A stretch of DNA of 64,000 nt. Origin: Skermanella mucosa. Lineage in GTDB: Bacteria > Pseudomonadota > Alphaproteobacteria > Azospirillales > Azospirillaceae. How positions within the stretch are numbered: position 1 is the stretch's first letter; each line of letters opens with the position of its first letter. Both the position numbers and the translations under genes were made by a program. The stretch spans positions 4,577,001-4,641,000 of the forward strand of contig NZ_CP086106.1 in assembly GCF_016765655.2 (NCBI RefSeq), read 5' to 3'. Of the stretch, positions 35,270-45,246 are shown one piece after another. The notes under the pieces were generated by a model. It saw nothing but the letters and a program-made list of their open reading frames with translations. It was not told where the DNA came from and made no database searches.

Positions 35270-35455
35270 TCAGGCGGCCTTGCGAAGCTGATCGTTGGCG
35301 GGCTGGCCATTGAAGTTCGCGTTGCCGGCGCCGCGGGTGCCCTCGGCCAGTTCATCGCGGGTCAGCTTGCGCGCGATCACGGCGGTCACGGCGAAATGAA
35401 CCATGGCGATCAGGGCGAGCAGGGTGACGATGCTGGCGGTGGCTTCGGTGAGCAT
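35270..35455 (-). CDS. Small single-pass membrane protein
   Basis: 61 residues, with CAGGAA 7 bases before the ATG at 35455. One membrane helix (ASIVTLLALIAMVHFAVTAV) is followed by a basic and polar cytoplasmic tail (IARKLTRDELAEGTRGAG). A longer frame to 35596 has an unlike, Cys-containing leader. No family recognised. It lies upstream of the Rpn gene on the same strand. Confidence 0.55.
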   Translation of the reverse strand: MLTEATASIVTLLALIAMVHFAVTAVIARKLTRDELAEGTRGAGNANFNGQPANDQLRKAA

Positions 35456-35760
35456 TGGATTATTCCTGTCTTGGAAGTTCGTTTGTGCAGTGCAGTAAAT
35501 ATGACCCTGAACAACCCTGCATGTCAAATCCGGCATGAGGTATTTTGTATACCAAGCTCGGGAAGCTGCCTTGCGTTTCGCGGATAGGTAACGCAAACCT
35601 GATCGAAACCTTTATCGGAACCGGATTGGAGATATCCTCCGCGAACACTCCGCACCTTTTACGAGCTTTCTCGGAGACTCATTCCCTTCAGGAAATATTG
35701 TGACGCAATGCAGTATAAGAAAGCTGTTTCCTTGCCCGCCGAAATCCATATTCCATGATT

Positions 35761-36762
35761 TCATTGCCGGCCGGAGGGACGCTGTACGGTCCAGCGTCCG
35801 GGGCGCCGCTTTGACAGGCCCCAGAACCAGGCGATGTGCTCGACACAGGCGATACCCATGTCGAAGACATAGGGCGCCGTCATGACCGACCGCGCGCCGC
35901 TGCCGGCCCGCACCGGCGTGCCGTGCGCCATGCCCTTGACGACATATTCCTCGACAACGGCCTCCCCGGCCCGGTTCAGCCAGGCGCGCCGGATGTGCCC
36001 GCTGACCTTGTCCACGGTGCCCGGACTCCGGGGCAGCCGGTGGACGCCGATCCACTGCTTGACGATCTCCGCGCCGTTGGCGGGATTGACGGTCCGGTCC
36101 GAATCGCCGTGCCAGACCGAAATCCGCGGCCACCGGCCCCGGTGCGCCGAGGCGGCTCGGACCAGCCCCGCCCAGACGATGGACGGCCTGACCCGACCGT
36201 GGACCATGGCGTTGAGCGCGTCCATCCTGCCATAGGCGGCCTTGTACGGCATGCCGGCGATCACCGCTCCGCCGGCGAAGACGTCAGGATATGTCGCGAG
36301 GAGCGTGGCCGCCATGGCGCCGCCAGCCGACAGGCCGGTCACATAGACGCGGCCGCCGTCGAGCCTATGGTCGGCGACCATCCGGTCGACCATCTGGCGA
36401 ATCGACAGGGGCTCGCCCTGGTCCCGCTCCATGTCGCCCGGCGAGAACCAGCCGAAGCACCGGTTGAAGTTGTTCGCCCGCCTCTGTTCCGGCAGAAGCA
36501 GCGCGAAGCCAAGGCGGGCGGCCAGTTTCGACCAGCCGATGCCATGGTCTAGGCTCGCCGCCGTCTGTCCGCACCCGTGCAGGGCAACCACCAGCGGAGC
36601 GTTCGCGGACAATTTTGGCGGCACATACCTATGCATCCGGAGATTCCCGGGGTTCGAACCGAACTCCGCCACTTCCACGATGTCGGGTCGCCATGACGGT
36701 GCCGCATGACCGGAACCCGGATTCCGGAATGCCGTCGCCATCCTGCCTGTCGCTCGGGCCAT
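35761..36762 (-). CDS. PHB depolymerase-family esterase (type 1 catalytic domain)
   Basis: 333 residues of alpha/beta-hydrolase fold. The oxyanion-hole segment is PLVVALHGCGQTAASLDHG. The lipase box is YVTGLSAGGAMAATLLATYP, containing G-x-S-x-G. The catalytic Asp is likely in WHGDSDRTVNPANG and the His in KGMAHGTPV. N-terminal residues are polar with no signal peptide, which suggests an intracellular enzyme or a different ester substrate. Two Met starts (36762, 36741) are possible. A probable MmgR-like sRNA lies about 240 bases upstream on the same strand. Confidence 0.82.
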   Translation of the reverse strand: MARATGRMATAFRNPGSGHAAPSWRPDIVEVAEFGSNPGNLRMHRYVPPKLSANAPLVVALHGCGQTAASLDHGIGWSKLAARLGFALLLPEQRRANNFNRCFGWFSPGDMERDQGEPLSIRQMVDRMVADHRLDGGRVYVTGLSAGGAMAATLLATYPDVFAGGAVIAGMPYKAAYGRMDALNAMVHGRVRPSIVWAGLVRAASAHRGRWPRISVWHGDSDRTVNPANGAEIVKQWIGVHRLPRSPGTVDKVSGHIRRAWLNRAGEAVVEEYVVKGMAHGTPVRAGSGARSVMTAPYVFDMGIACVEHIAWFWGLSKRRPGRWTVQRPSGRQ

Positions 36763-36999
36763 CGCCCTGCCTGTCGAAGTGATTGGAAGCGCTGGGGAGC
36801 CGGTCGCCTCGGCCGCCCGCTATCGGGATGAACCCGGCCGGAAAGGGACTCGTTCCTTCGCAGGTGCGAAATCATGGCGAAGCAGCGGAAGTGCCCTCGA
36901 TTGCGGCAGATGCCACTGCCTAATTTTTCGGCATAGTTACAAAAAAAGGATATAAGAAAGTTGGAGCATTAAGCAGTTGGCAAGCGCGCCGATTTGTGC

Positions 37000-37079
37000 A
37001 AAAAAAAGGCCGCCCCGAAAGGCGGCCTGAGTCTAGGGAGGAAACGCCCAAAGAGGCGTATGCAGCATCACTGCTGCGA
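37000..37079 (-). ncRNA. mmgR: MmgR (alpha-r8)-like small RNA
   Basis: Read on the minus strand, this has a hairpin GCAGCA-gtga-TGCTGC, a second hairpin ACGCC-tctttg-GGCGT, an unpaired TTTCCTCCCT (37035-37044), and a textbook terminator GGCCGCC-tttcgg-GGCGGCC followed by eight T (37027 down to 37000). The 10-mer UUUCCUCCCU between a short stem and a strong terminator is, as I recall, the hallmark of MmgR, the alphaproteobacterial sRNA that limits PHB storage in Sinorhizobium. A possible promoter is TTGATC-N16-TAACTT just upstream. The 5' end is inferred. Total about 80 bases, close to the known size. Confidence 0.68.
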
Positions 37080-37397
37080 CATCGAAGTTATCCGAAATCG
37101 GAACTCGATCAATGGGAAAGGCAGGTCGTCAGATCTGCCCTTCGCCATTTGCATGACCGCGCGCCCGTCTCCGGGAATGCGCAGGGCTCCAGCCACACCG
37201 ATACCCCTTCCGGAAACGCGCGGCAGGGAAGGATCACCTCGAAACGCGCTTCCTTTCGGTCGCCGTTTTCCGTGCTCGGTAAGCCACCAACCTCTCGTCA
37301 GACCAGCGATTCTCTCCCTGCCTATACCGTTCGAACGACGGAGGTTCGCGGGATACGCCGATCTATCCCTAAAATTCTATTAATTTCCCCTTTATAT

Positions 37398-37424
37398 TGG
37401 TCATTTTTTAGACCATTCTTGGTC
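37398..37424. promoter_or_regulatory. Alternating TGGTC/GACCA elements before the LuxR-type gene
   Basis: TGGTC at 37398-37402, GACCA at 37411-37415 and TGGTC at 37420-37424 form two overlapping inverted repeats in AT-rich sequence. The layout suits binding of a dimeric NarL/LuxR-type regulator near a promoter. Confidence 0.35.
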
Positions 37425-37509
37425 TCAAGAAGATCACAGCCCACGAACGACTTACCAACCGGCCCCCCTCGTCTAGCTGCGCGGCAGCAATTTATAGGAA
37501 CCCAAAGTC

Positions 37510-38199
37510 ATGAACGCCAATGGCCGTACGATCCTCGTTGAATCCAATCGTCTTTTCCGTGAAGGACTTAAGCATCTGCTGGCCGGCACCCGCTTCGAGG
37601 TCGGTGCCGAGTTCAATACCATGGAGCAGGCGATCGCCCATGGCGGCCAGGAAGGCCCCGGGCAGGACGCCGAGCCGGCGCTGGTAATCACCGGACAGGC
37701 CATCAAGGCCGCGGCCGACCTGCAGCAGCTCCGGGATACCTATCCCTCTGCCCGTATCGTCGTGCTGGCCGACGACATGTCGGTGGACATGCTGCGCGAT
37801 GCGATGGGCGGCGGCGCGGACGGTTTCCTGATCAAGAACGTCTCGCCCGAAGCGCTGATCCAGTCGCTCCAGCTCATCATGCTGGGCGAGAAGGTGTTCC
37901 CGACCAACCTGGCCGCGATGCTGCTCGACATCAACGCGCCCTCGCCGCAGAACTCGATCCGCGGCCTGTCACCCCGCGAGCAGGAGATCCTTCAATCGCT
38001 GGTCACCGGCGCCAGCAACAAGATGATCGCGATCCGGCTCGGCATCACCGAGGCGACCGTCAAGGTCCACCTGAAGACGCTGCTGCGCAAGATCGACGTC
38101 AACAACCGCACCCAGGCGGCGATCTGGGCCATGAACAACGGCTTCTCGGCGGAAGGCTCGGGCACGCCGACCCGCAATCTTCAGGCGGTTTCCGCCTGA
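37510..38199 (+). CDS. LuxR-family regulator with a degenerate receiver domain
   Basis: 229 residues. The N-terminal ~130 have the receiver fold (TILVESNRLFREGLKHLL, then FLIKNVSPEAL with the conserved Lys). However, the acidic pair is Glu-Ser and the phosphoacceptor Asp is replaced in ALVITGQAI, so it is probably not phosphorylated. The C-terminus is a complete LuxR/NarL helix-turn-helix: LSPREQEILQSLVTGASNKM and GITEATVKVHLKTLLRKI. No partner kinase adjoins. AGGAA before the ATG is weak. Alternating TGGTC/GACCA repeats about 90-110 bases upstream may be self-regulatory sites. Confidence 0.85.
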   Translation: MNANGRTILVESNRLFREGLKHLLAGTRFEVGAEFNTMEQAIAHGGQEGPGQDAEPALVITGQAIKAAADLQQLRDTYPSARIVVLADDMSVDMLRDAMGGGADGFLIKNVSPEALIQSLQLIMLGEKVFPTNLAAMLLDINAPSPQNSIRGLSPREQEILQSLVTGASNKMIAIRLGITEATVKVHLKTLLRKIDVNNRTQAAIWAMNNGFSAEGSGTPTRNLQAVSA

Positions 38200-38212
38200 G
38201 GCGAAGCCCCTC

Positions 38213-38232
38213 CCCGGGGAGCACTCCCCGGG
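38213..38232 (+). terminator. Hairpin after the LuxR-type gene
   Basis: CCCGGGGAG (38213-38221) and CTCCCCGGG (38224-38232) pair perfectly over 9 bp. A second stem, TCAGGCGG-ttt-CCGCCTGA (38181-38199), includes the stop codon. No clear T-tract, so termination is likely but not certain. Confidence 0.5.
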
Positions 38233-38282
38233 ATCACGACTGAAACCAGGACGGCGACAACAGGCTGCGGACGGGACTTTCC

Positions 38283-38501
38283 ATGAGCGATCATTCCAAA
38301 CTTCACACTATTCCTGTCAAACTTGGCCTCAGCGAACATTACCTGGTGGGTCGCATGCTGATGCTCCGGGAGCGTCTGACGCCGCAGCAGTGGAACGTCT
38401 ACGACCGAAGCGCGGAAGCGATCTGCAACCAGATCCTCAGCCGCCTGCCCGCCGACAACCCCGACTCCGCCAAGTGGGACAACCGCCGCAAACGGGACTG
38501 A
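38283..38501 (+). CDS. Small hypothetical protein
   Basis: 72 residues, MSDHSKLHTIPVKLGLSEHY onward. It is polar and helical (GRMLMLRERLTPQQWNVYDR) with a basic end (KWDNRRKRD). No membrane segment or cysteine motif except one Cys (AICNQILSRL). A strong terminator follows, which supports it as a real last gene of a unit. No family recognised. Confidence 0.55.
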   Translation: MSDHSKLHTIPVKLGLSEHYLVGRMLMLRERLTPQQWNVYDRSAEAICNQILSRLPADNPDSAKWDNRRKRD

Positions 38502-38535
38502 GGCACACGGCCGAAACCGAAACCGCGCCGATCCG

Positions 38536-38570
38536 AACGGCCGCGCCCCAGGCAACGGGGCGCGGCCGTT
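38536..38570 (+). terminator. Strong hairpin terminator
   Basis: AACGGCCGCGCCCC (38536-38549) and GGGGCGCGGCCGTT (38557-38570) form a perfect 14-bp stem with a 7-base loop, followed by tgccgtttac. It closes the unit ahead of glgC. Confidence 0.8.
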
Positions 38571-38786
38571 TGCCGTTTACCGAAGTACAAGTGACTGCCT
38601 GGAACTGTTCTTAATTCAGTCTGAAAAACATAGTAAACGAGGAGGGATTAATCCTCTGGACAAAAGCATCATCGCAGTGCAACAAGGCTACCTTTTCCCG
38701 CATCGGCTGTTACTCTGATACCGAAGTGCGAAAGCCATATCCAAGAGCGTCGATCCCCAACAGACGCCAGAAGAAGGAACAGCTTG

Positions 38787-40040
38787 ATGCAACTCAAGAT
38801 CATGGGACTGATCCTCGCCGGCGGCAAAGGCACGCGGCTGTTTCCGTTGACGAAGGAGCGGGCGAAGCCGGCCGTACCCTTCGGCGGCAAGTACCGCATC
38901 GTCGATTTCGTCTTGAGCAATTTCATCAACTCGGGAATTTTCTCGATCTATGTCCTGATCCAGTTCCGTAGCCAGTCCCTGCTCCAGCATCTGCGTGACG
39001 GCTGGCAGTTCGGCGGGCTGCTTCAGGAGCAGTTCATCATCCCGGTGCCGGCACAGATGCGCTCGCCCGGGGAGACCTGGTACAGCGGCACGGCCGACGC
39101 CGTGGCCCAGAACTGCAACCTGATCGAACAGTCCCGGCCCGACCTCGTGGTCCTGTTCGGCGCCGATCACATCTACCGGATGGACATCCGGCAGATGATC
39201 GAGTTCCACTCCCGCATGAATGCCGGAGTCACCGTCGCCGTGATCCCGGTCGACAAGAAGTACGCCAAGGAATTCGGCGTGATCGAGGTGGACGAGGATG
39301 GGCGGATCATCGGCTTCGTGGAGAAGCGCGAGGATGCCCCGACCATGCCGGGCGACCCGACCAAGGTCCTGGCGTCCATGGGCAACTACATCTTCTCGAC
39401 CGACCTGCTGCTGAGGATGGTCTACGACGACGTCAAGAACCCGAACAGCTCCCATGACTTCGGCAAGGACATCCTGCCGAACCTGGTCGGCAAGGTCGAG
39501 ATGTTCGCCTACGACTTCCAGACCAACCGCATCGCCGGCGACCCGCCCGACCGGGTCCCGTACTGGCGCGACGTCGGCACGCTGGACGCCTATTACGAAG
39601 CCAGCATGGACGTCCGCGCGATCGATCCGCCGCTCAATCTCTATAACCGCCAGTGGCCGCTGCGCACCTCGGGCTATTCCGACCCGCCGGCCAAGTTCGC
39701 CTTCGACGAGGACGATCGCCGGGGCCAGGCGATCGACAGCATGCTGTCCGGCGGCTGCATCGTTTCGGGCGGCGTCGTCAAGCGCTCGGTGCTCGGCCGC
39801 TGGGTGCGCGTCCATTCCGGTGCCCTGGTCGAGGACAGCGTGATCTTCGACAACGTGGACATCGGCCGCCGGGCCAGGATCCGCCGCGCGATCATCGAGA
39901 AGAACGCCCGCATCCCCGCCGACGCGGTGATCGGCTACGATCTCGACGAGGACCGCAAGAAGTACCATGTCACCGAAAGCGGGATCGTGGTCATCGACGG
40001 TACCCGCTCGCCGGTGCCGCTGGGTCACATCACCGTCTGA
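38787..40040 (+). CDS. glgC: Glucose-1-phosphate adenylyltransferase
   Basis: 417 residues. It makes ADP-glucose from ATP and glucose-1-phosphate, the committed step of glycogen synthesis. The nucleotide-binding start GLILAGGKGTRLFPLTKERA is intact, with KPAVPFGGKYRIVDFVLSNF next. Catalytic and substrate residues are in FGADHIYRMD and the sugar-phosphate loop VEKREDAP. The C-terminal left-handed beta-helix repeats follow (SGGCIVSGGVVKRSVLG). The ATG at 38787 follows AAGAAGGAAC; a TTG lies just before it. It is 69 bases upstream of pgm. Confidence 0.95.
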   Translation: MQLKIMGLILAGGKGTRLFPLTKERAKPAVPFGGKYRIVDFVLSNFINSGIFSIYVLIQFRSQSLLQHLRDGWQFGGLLQEQFIIPVPAQMRSPGETWYSGTADAVAQNCNLIEQSRPDLVVLFGADHIYRMDIRQMIEFHSRMNAGVTVAVIPVDKKYAKEFGVIEVDEDGRIIGFVEKREDAPTMPGDPTKVLASMGNYIFSTDLLLRMVYDDVKNPNSSHDFGKDILPNLVGKVEMFAYDFQTNRIAGDPPDRVPYWRDVGTLDAYYEASMDVRAIDPPLNLYNRQWPLRTSGYSDPPAKFAFDEDDRRGQAIDSMLSGGCIVSGGVVKRSVLGRWVRVHSGALVEDSVIFDNVDIGRRARIRRAIIEKNARIPADAVIGYDLDEDRKKYHVTESGIVVIDGTRSPVPLGHITV

Positions 40041-41741
<1,701 letters not shown>

Positions 41742-41777
41742 CCGGCGGCCGGGACGCCGCCCGCAGGGGCGGCCCCG

Positions 41778-42176
41778 TCAGGTGGAGGGAGCGGTTCCGG
41801 CTTCGGAGCCCAGCATGGACTTCAGCGTCCGCAGCATGCCGGCGAGGTCGAGCGGCTTGGTGAAAATCTCGATCGGGCCGTCGATCTCCACCCGCAGACG
41901 GTGTTCCACCTCCTCCGACAGGTAGCCGCTGGCGACGATCACCGGCAGCCGCGGCGCGGCGATCCGCAGGCGGGCGGCCAGTTCGTCACCGGTCATGCGC
42001 GGCATCTTCAGGTCGGTGACCACGGCATCGGCGCCGTCGCGCTGCCAGATGTCCCAGGCCTCCTGCCCATCGCCCGCCAGGCTCACCCGGAAGCCTCGCC
42101 GCTGCAGGACATTCTCCATCGCCATCGCGGCAAGCACCTCGTCATCGACGACAAGGATGTGGCGCTGGTCCGACAT
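41778..42176 (-). CDS. Single-domain response regulator
   Basis: 132 residues, receiver only. Acidic pair in HILVVDDEVLAAM, phosphoacceptor Asp in AVVTDLKMPRMTG, conserved Ser/Lys in VIVASGYLS and IFTKPLDL. There is no output domain, so it probably relays phosphate or controls a partner by binding. AAGGAGAG precedes the ATG at 42176. It lies 72 bases after the MHYT kinase gene in the same direction, the natural partner. Confidence 0.9.
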   Translation of the reverse strand: MSDQRHILVVDDEVLAAMAMENVLQRRGFRVSLAGDGQEAWDIWQRDGADAVVTDLKMPRMTGDELAARLRIAAPRLPVIVASGYLSEEVEHRLRVEIDGPIEIFTKPLDLAGMLRTLKSMLGSEAGTAPST

Positions 42177-42248
42177 TGTCCGCTCTCCTTGAACCATATG
42201 AACCCATTGAACACCGGAACCGGGTCTTTAGCACTTCCGAAATCGTGC

Positions 42249-44090
42249 TTATTTCACAAGTGGCAGCCGGACCTCGAAGCGGGCACCCGTCACGGTACCG
42301 CCTTCGACGACGTTGGCGGCGGTTATGCGGCCCCCCATCGCCTCGACGATCCGGAAGCTGATGGCGAGGCCGAGGCCGGTGCCGCGCCCCGCTTCCTTGA
42401 CCGTGAAGAAGGGATCGAAGATGCGGGCCATGTCGCGCGGCTTGATGCCGGTACCGGTATCGGAAACGCAGATCGCCAGCGTGCCCGCGGCGGCGTCGGC
42501 CCGGACCGTCACGTCGATCCGGCCGTCCCGGTCGGGCGCGATCGCGACCCTGTCCTGGACGGCGTCACGGGCATTGGTCAGCAGGTTCAGCACGACCTGC
42601 TCCAGCTGCAGCGGGCGGCCCCGCGCCTGGACCGGATCCTCCGGCAGGTCGAGCACGACGGTGACTCCCTCCGCCGCGAACTGGCGCTCGATCAGCTGGA
42701 CCGAGACCCGCAGGCTGTCCCGCACGTCGAACACGTCGGTGGTGCCGGTATCGCGGCGGCTGAAGACCCGCATGTGGTCGACGATGCCGCGCAGGCGCTG
42801 CGTCTGCTCGACCGCCACCTTCATGACCTGCTTCAGATGGTCCCTGTCGAACTCGCCCTCCTCCATGGCCAGCAGCGCGTCCTCGCTCCACAGCGAGATG
42901 GCGTTGAGCGGCTGGCTCATCTCGTGGGCTATGCCGGCCGCCATGGTGCCGAGCGTGGCGAGGCGCGACGTCTGATCAAGTTCCTCCTCCAGTCGAAGCC
43001 GTTCGGTCAGGTCGCGGAAAGTCATGACGATCCCGGCCACCGCGGGCTGGTGCAGCAGGTTGGTCGCGATCACTTCCAGCGTCCTGTAACCGCCTTCGGG
43101 CAATTCCGTCCTCACCGTCCGGCTGACGCTTTCGCCCGGCCGGGACACCGCGTCGGAGACCAGCTCGGCGACGTTCCCGCCGTCACCCTGCACGATCTCC
43201 GCGGCGGGCCAGCCCAGCAGCGCGGTTTCGGGCCGGCCCAGGATCCGGTCGACCGGGCCGCTGGCGAAACCGATGGCGCCGGCATTGTCGATCAGCACCA
43301 TGGCGTCCGACGCATTCTGGACCAACGCCCTGAAGCGCAGCTCGCTGGCCCGCAGCATGCCGGCTTCCCTCTGCGCCAGCCGGCGGTCGACCATCGCCGA
43401 GAACAGGGCCATGGACAGCAGCGAGACACTGACCACCGTCACCAGGGTGCCGACCACGGTCTGGTCCAGCCCATCGCCGCTCGGGCCGGGTAGATCGGCG
43501 TCCACCACGAAGGTGGCGGCCGCCATGCCGGTATAGTGCATGCCGACGACGGCGAGCCCCATGACGCCGGCCGCGGCGAACCGCTGGAGCCCCGAACCGG
43601 TGCGGAACGCCAGCCGCAACGCCGCGACCGAGGCGCCGATGGCGATCAGCACCGACACCTTGACCAGTACGGGATCATAGTCCAGCCGGGCCTGCATCCT
43701 CATGCCCGACATGCCGAGATAATGCATGGAGACGATGCCGCCGCCCATCAGGGCACCGGCGGCCAGGATCCGCCCGGTCGAGGATGAGTCGGCATTGACG
43801 ACGAACAGGCCGATGCCGGTGACGACGATGGGGAGCAGCAGCGACGCGATGGTGACGCCGGAGTCGTAGGCGACCGGCATCGGCATCATCCAGGCCAGCA
43901 TGCCGACGAAATGCATCGCCCAGATGCCGCCGCCCATCGCGACGGCGGCGGCGATGATCCAGGCCCTGGCGCCCTTTCCATCGGTGGTGCGGACGCGGGT
44001 GGCCAGGTCGAGAGCGGTGAACGAGGCGAAAACGGCGATCGCGTATGACAGCAGCACAAGCGCGGTGTTGTAGTGTCCGCTCATGCCCAT
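42249..44090 (-). CDS. MHYT-domain sensor histidine kinase
   Basis: 613 residues. N-terminal seven-helix MHYT sensor (about 1-235) with the three motifs MHFVGMLAWMMP, MHYLGMSGMRM and MHYTGMAAATF, thought to bind copper and sense oxygen, CO or NO. Then a PAS domain (about 255-370), the dimerisation helix with the phospho-His in AAGIAHEMSQPLNAISLW, and the ATPase domain (LNLLTNARDAV, DTGTGIKPRDMARIFDPFF, GTGLGLAIS). The ATG at 44090 is used; the frame extends upstream in a basic, unlikely leader. It is co-transcribed with the receiver gene. Confidence 0.9.
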   Translation of the reverse strand: MGMSGHYNTALVLLSYAIAVFASFTALDLATRVRTTDGKGARAWIIAAAVAMGGGIWAMHFVGMLAWMMPMPVAYDSGVTIASLLLPIVVTGIGLFVVNADSSSTGRILAAGALMGGGIVSMHYLGMSGMRMQARLDYDPVLVKVSVLIAIGASVAALRLAFRTGSGLQRFAAAGVMGLAVVGMHYTGMAAATFVVDADLPGPSGDGLDQTVVGTLVTVVSVSLLSMALFSAMVDRRLAQREAGMLRASELRFRALVQNASDAMVLIDNAGAIGFASGPVDRILGRPETALLGWPAAEIVQGDGGNVAELVSDAVSRPGESVSRTVRTELPEGGYRTLEVIATNLLHQPAVAGIVMTFRDLTERLRLEEELDQTSRLATLGTMAAGIAHEMSQPLNAISLWSEDALLAMEEGEFDRDHLKQVMKVAVEQTQRLRGIVDHMRVFSRRDTGTTDVFDVRDSLRVSVQLIERQFAAEGVTVVLDLPEDPVQARGRPLQLEQVVLNLLTNARDAVQDRVAIAPDRDGRIDVTVRADAAAGTLAICVSDTGTGIKPRDMARIFDPFFTVKEAGRGTGLGLAISFRIVEAMGGRITAANVVEGGTVTGARFEVRLPLVK

Positions 44091-44238
44091 GATCGTCCCG
44101 TCAATTTCAGCCTCCCTTTGGTTGCGAGGAGGCTTATACGACGGTCCGCGGCCGCTGGCACCTGACCTTTCGGCCCCTTCCTGTTCCGGATAGCAGGGAT
44201 CTATGCCGAAGGTCCGTATGCCGGCCGGGTCCGGAGCG

Positions 44239-44562
44239 TCACCGAATGTCGAACCGCCACCACACGCTGGGCGGCGGCGGACGGTAATAGCGCGGCGGAG
44301 CCTGCCAGTGGCGGCGGCCCCCGCCGTCATGACGCGAGAAGCGATCGCGGCGCGCCGCCCGGCGCTCGCCGATGATCTCGCCGAGTTGGACGCAGGCGCG
44401 GCGGTTGCCGAAGTCGCAGGCCCGTTTCAGGCCGTGGGACTGGTAGGGATTGGAATGCAGTTGCCTGCCCCAGCGGTCCCCGTGCCGGTCCCAATCGGCC
44501 TGGGCCGGGAGAGCGGTCAGCAGAAGCAGGGACGCTGATGCGAGCAGGAGCCGGATACCCAT
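44239..44562 (-). CDS. Small secreted basic protein
   Basis: 107 residues with AAGGTGA before the ATG at 44562 and a signal peptide (LLLASASLLLLTALPAQA). The mature domain has two cysteines in KRACDFGNRRACVQLGEIIG, a pattern seen in Sel1-like or short disulfide-bonded helices, then an Arg/His/Pro-rich tail (RYYRPPPPSVWWRFDIR). Probably periplasmic. No family recognised. Confidence 0.55.
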   Translation of the reverse strand: MGIRLLLASASLLLLTALPAQADWDRHGDRWGRQLHSNPYQSHGLKRACDFGNRRACVQLGEIIGERRAARRDRFSRHDGGGRRHWQAPPRYYRPPPPSVWWRFDIR

Positions 44563-44603
44563 GGGGTCACCTTGCAGGGATGTGTGCAAGGGTCAACAGC
44601 GGC

Positions 44604-44623
44604 CCCCGGGGGGTTATTCCCCC
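44604..44623 (-). terminator. Hairpin after the secreted protein gene at 44673
   Basis: CCGGGGG (44604-44610) and CCCCCGG (44617-44623) form a 7-bp stem. Wider G/C blocks (GCCCCCGGG with CCCGGGGGC) can add an outer stem. It is 49 bases past the stop of the minus-strand gene. Confidence 0.5.
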
Positions 44624-44672
44624 GGACCCGGGGGCGGCCGGAATGCCGCTCCCCGGGCCCGGATGGCCGCGG

Positions 44673-45017
44673 TCAGAGACCGGTCGCGGCGGTCCGGGTC
44701 GCGGAGTCGACGCGCAGCTTGTCGCCGTCGCGGGTCAGCACGAGACGGGCGGCCGGCGAGCCTTCGTCACCGGCCAGTTCGATCACGGCCGACTGGCCGG
44801 CGGCCAGGTCGTGGGTGAAACGCAGGGCCGGCGAGCGGTCATCGGCGGCGACGGTGGTGACGACTTCGAACTTGTCGGAGGAATTGGTGAAATAGACCAC
44901 GGCGGAACCGTCGCGCAGGGAGACGGTACGGGCCTGGTCGGCGCTCACGACGTCGGCGGCCGAAGCGACCGAGGGAACCAGGAGGGCCAGGGCGGCAGCG
45001 GCGATGATGCGACGCAT
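44673..45017 (-). CDS. Small secreted beta-rich protein
   Basis: 114 residues, AAAGGA upstream, signal peptide MRRIIAAAALALLVPSVASA. The mature part alternates strands (ARTVSLRDGSAVVYFTNSSD, FEVVTTVAADDRSPALRF, AVIELAGDEGSPAARLVLTR), suggesting a small beta-sandwich in the periplasm. No cysteines. No family recognised. Confidence 0.55.
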   Translation of the reverse strand: MRRIIAAAALALLVPSVASAADVVSADQARTVSLRDGSAVVYFTNSSDKFEVVTTVAADDRSPALRFTHDLAAGQSAVIELAGDEGSPAARLVLTRDGDKLRVDSATRTAATGL

Positions 45018-45190
45018 TGTGAAGTCCTTTCGCAGTGCAACAAACTGCGAGGATATATAGTAGACCTTGGTTAGGGAAACATGAATTTTTGCACTGCAAA
45101 AAATCTATAGGTGGTCTGCGCTTATCGTATCGGCCCGTTTGTGACGGGATGAGGCGCGTTCGGCATCGGACATACTCGCGCCGATTGCCG

Positions 45191-45234
45191 GGACAGGTTG
45201 ACGGCATCTGCGGAAGATGCCGGTCAACCTGTCC
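45191..45234. terminator. Long hairpin after the gene at 45247
   Basis: GGACAGGTTGAC plus GGCATCT (45191-45209) pairs with AGATGCC and GTCAACCTGTCC (45215-45234) around a 5-base loop. That makes 19 pairs with one bulged G at 45222. It follows a minus-strand stop by 12 bases. No T-tract. It may be a terminator or an extragenic palindrome. Confidence 0.55.
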
Positions 45235-45246
45235 TGGAAGTTCCGG

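Larger units (their letters stand above)
36763..37509. other. 747-base intergenic region
   Basis: No protein gene is convincing here; the open frames have poor codon use and no ribosome binding sites. The region is lower in GC (runs such as cctaatttttcgg and aaaaaaaggatataag near 36920-36960). It contains the sRNA candidate at 37000-37079 on the minus strand. From 37398 to 37424 it has alternating TGGTC/GACCA elements ahead of the LuxR-type gene. Confidence 0.6.

Noticed and set aside
37000-37028. Terminator of a minus-strand protein gene
   Set aside because: No credible protein gene lies upstream on that strand within 480 bases; the adjoining 10-mer and stems fit an sRNA better.
37080-37509. 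Protein-coding frames (for example 36994-37541) in the gap before the LuxR-type gene
   Set aside because: Codon use is unlike the rest of the window, frames overlap the sRNA and its terminator, and no ribosome binding site is seen.
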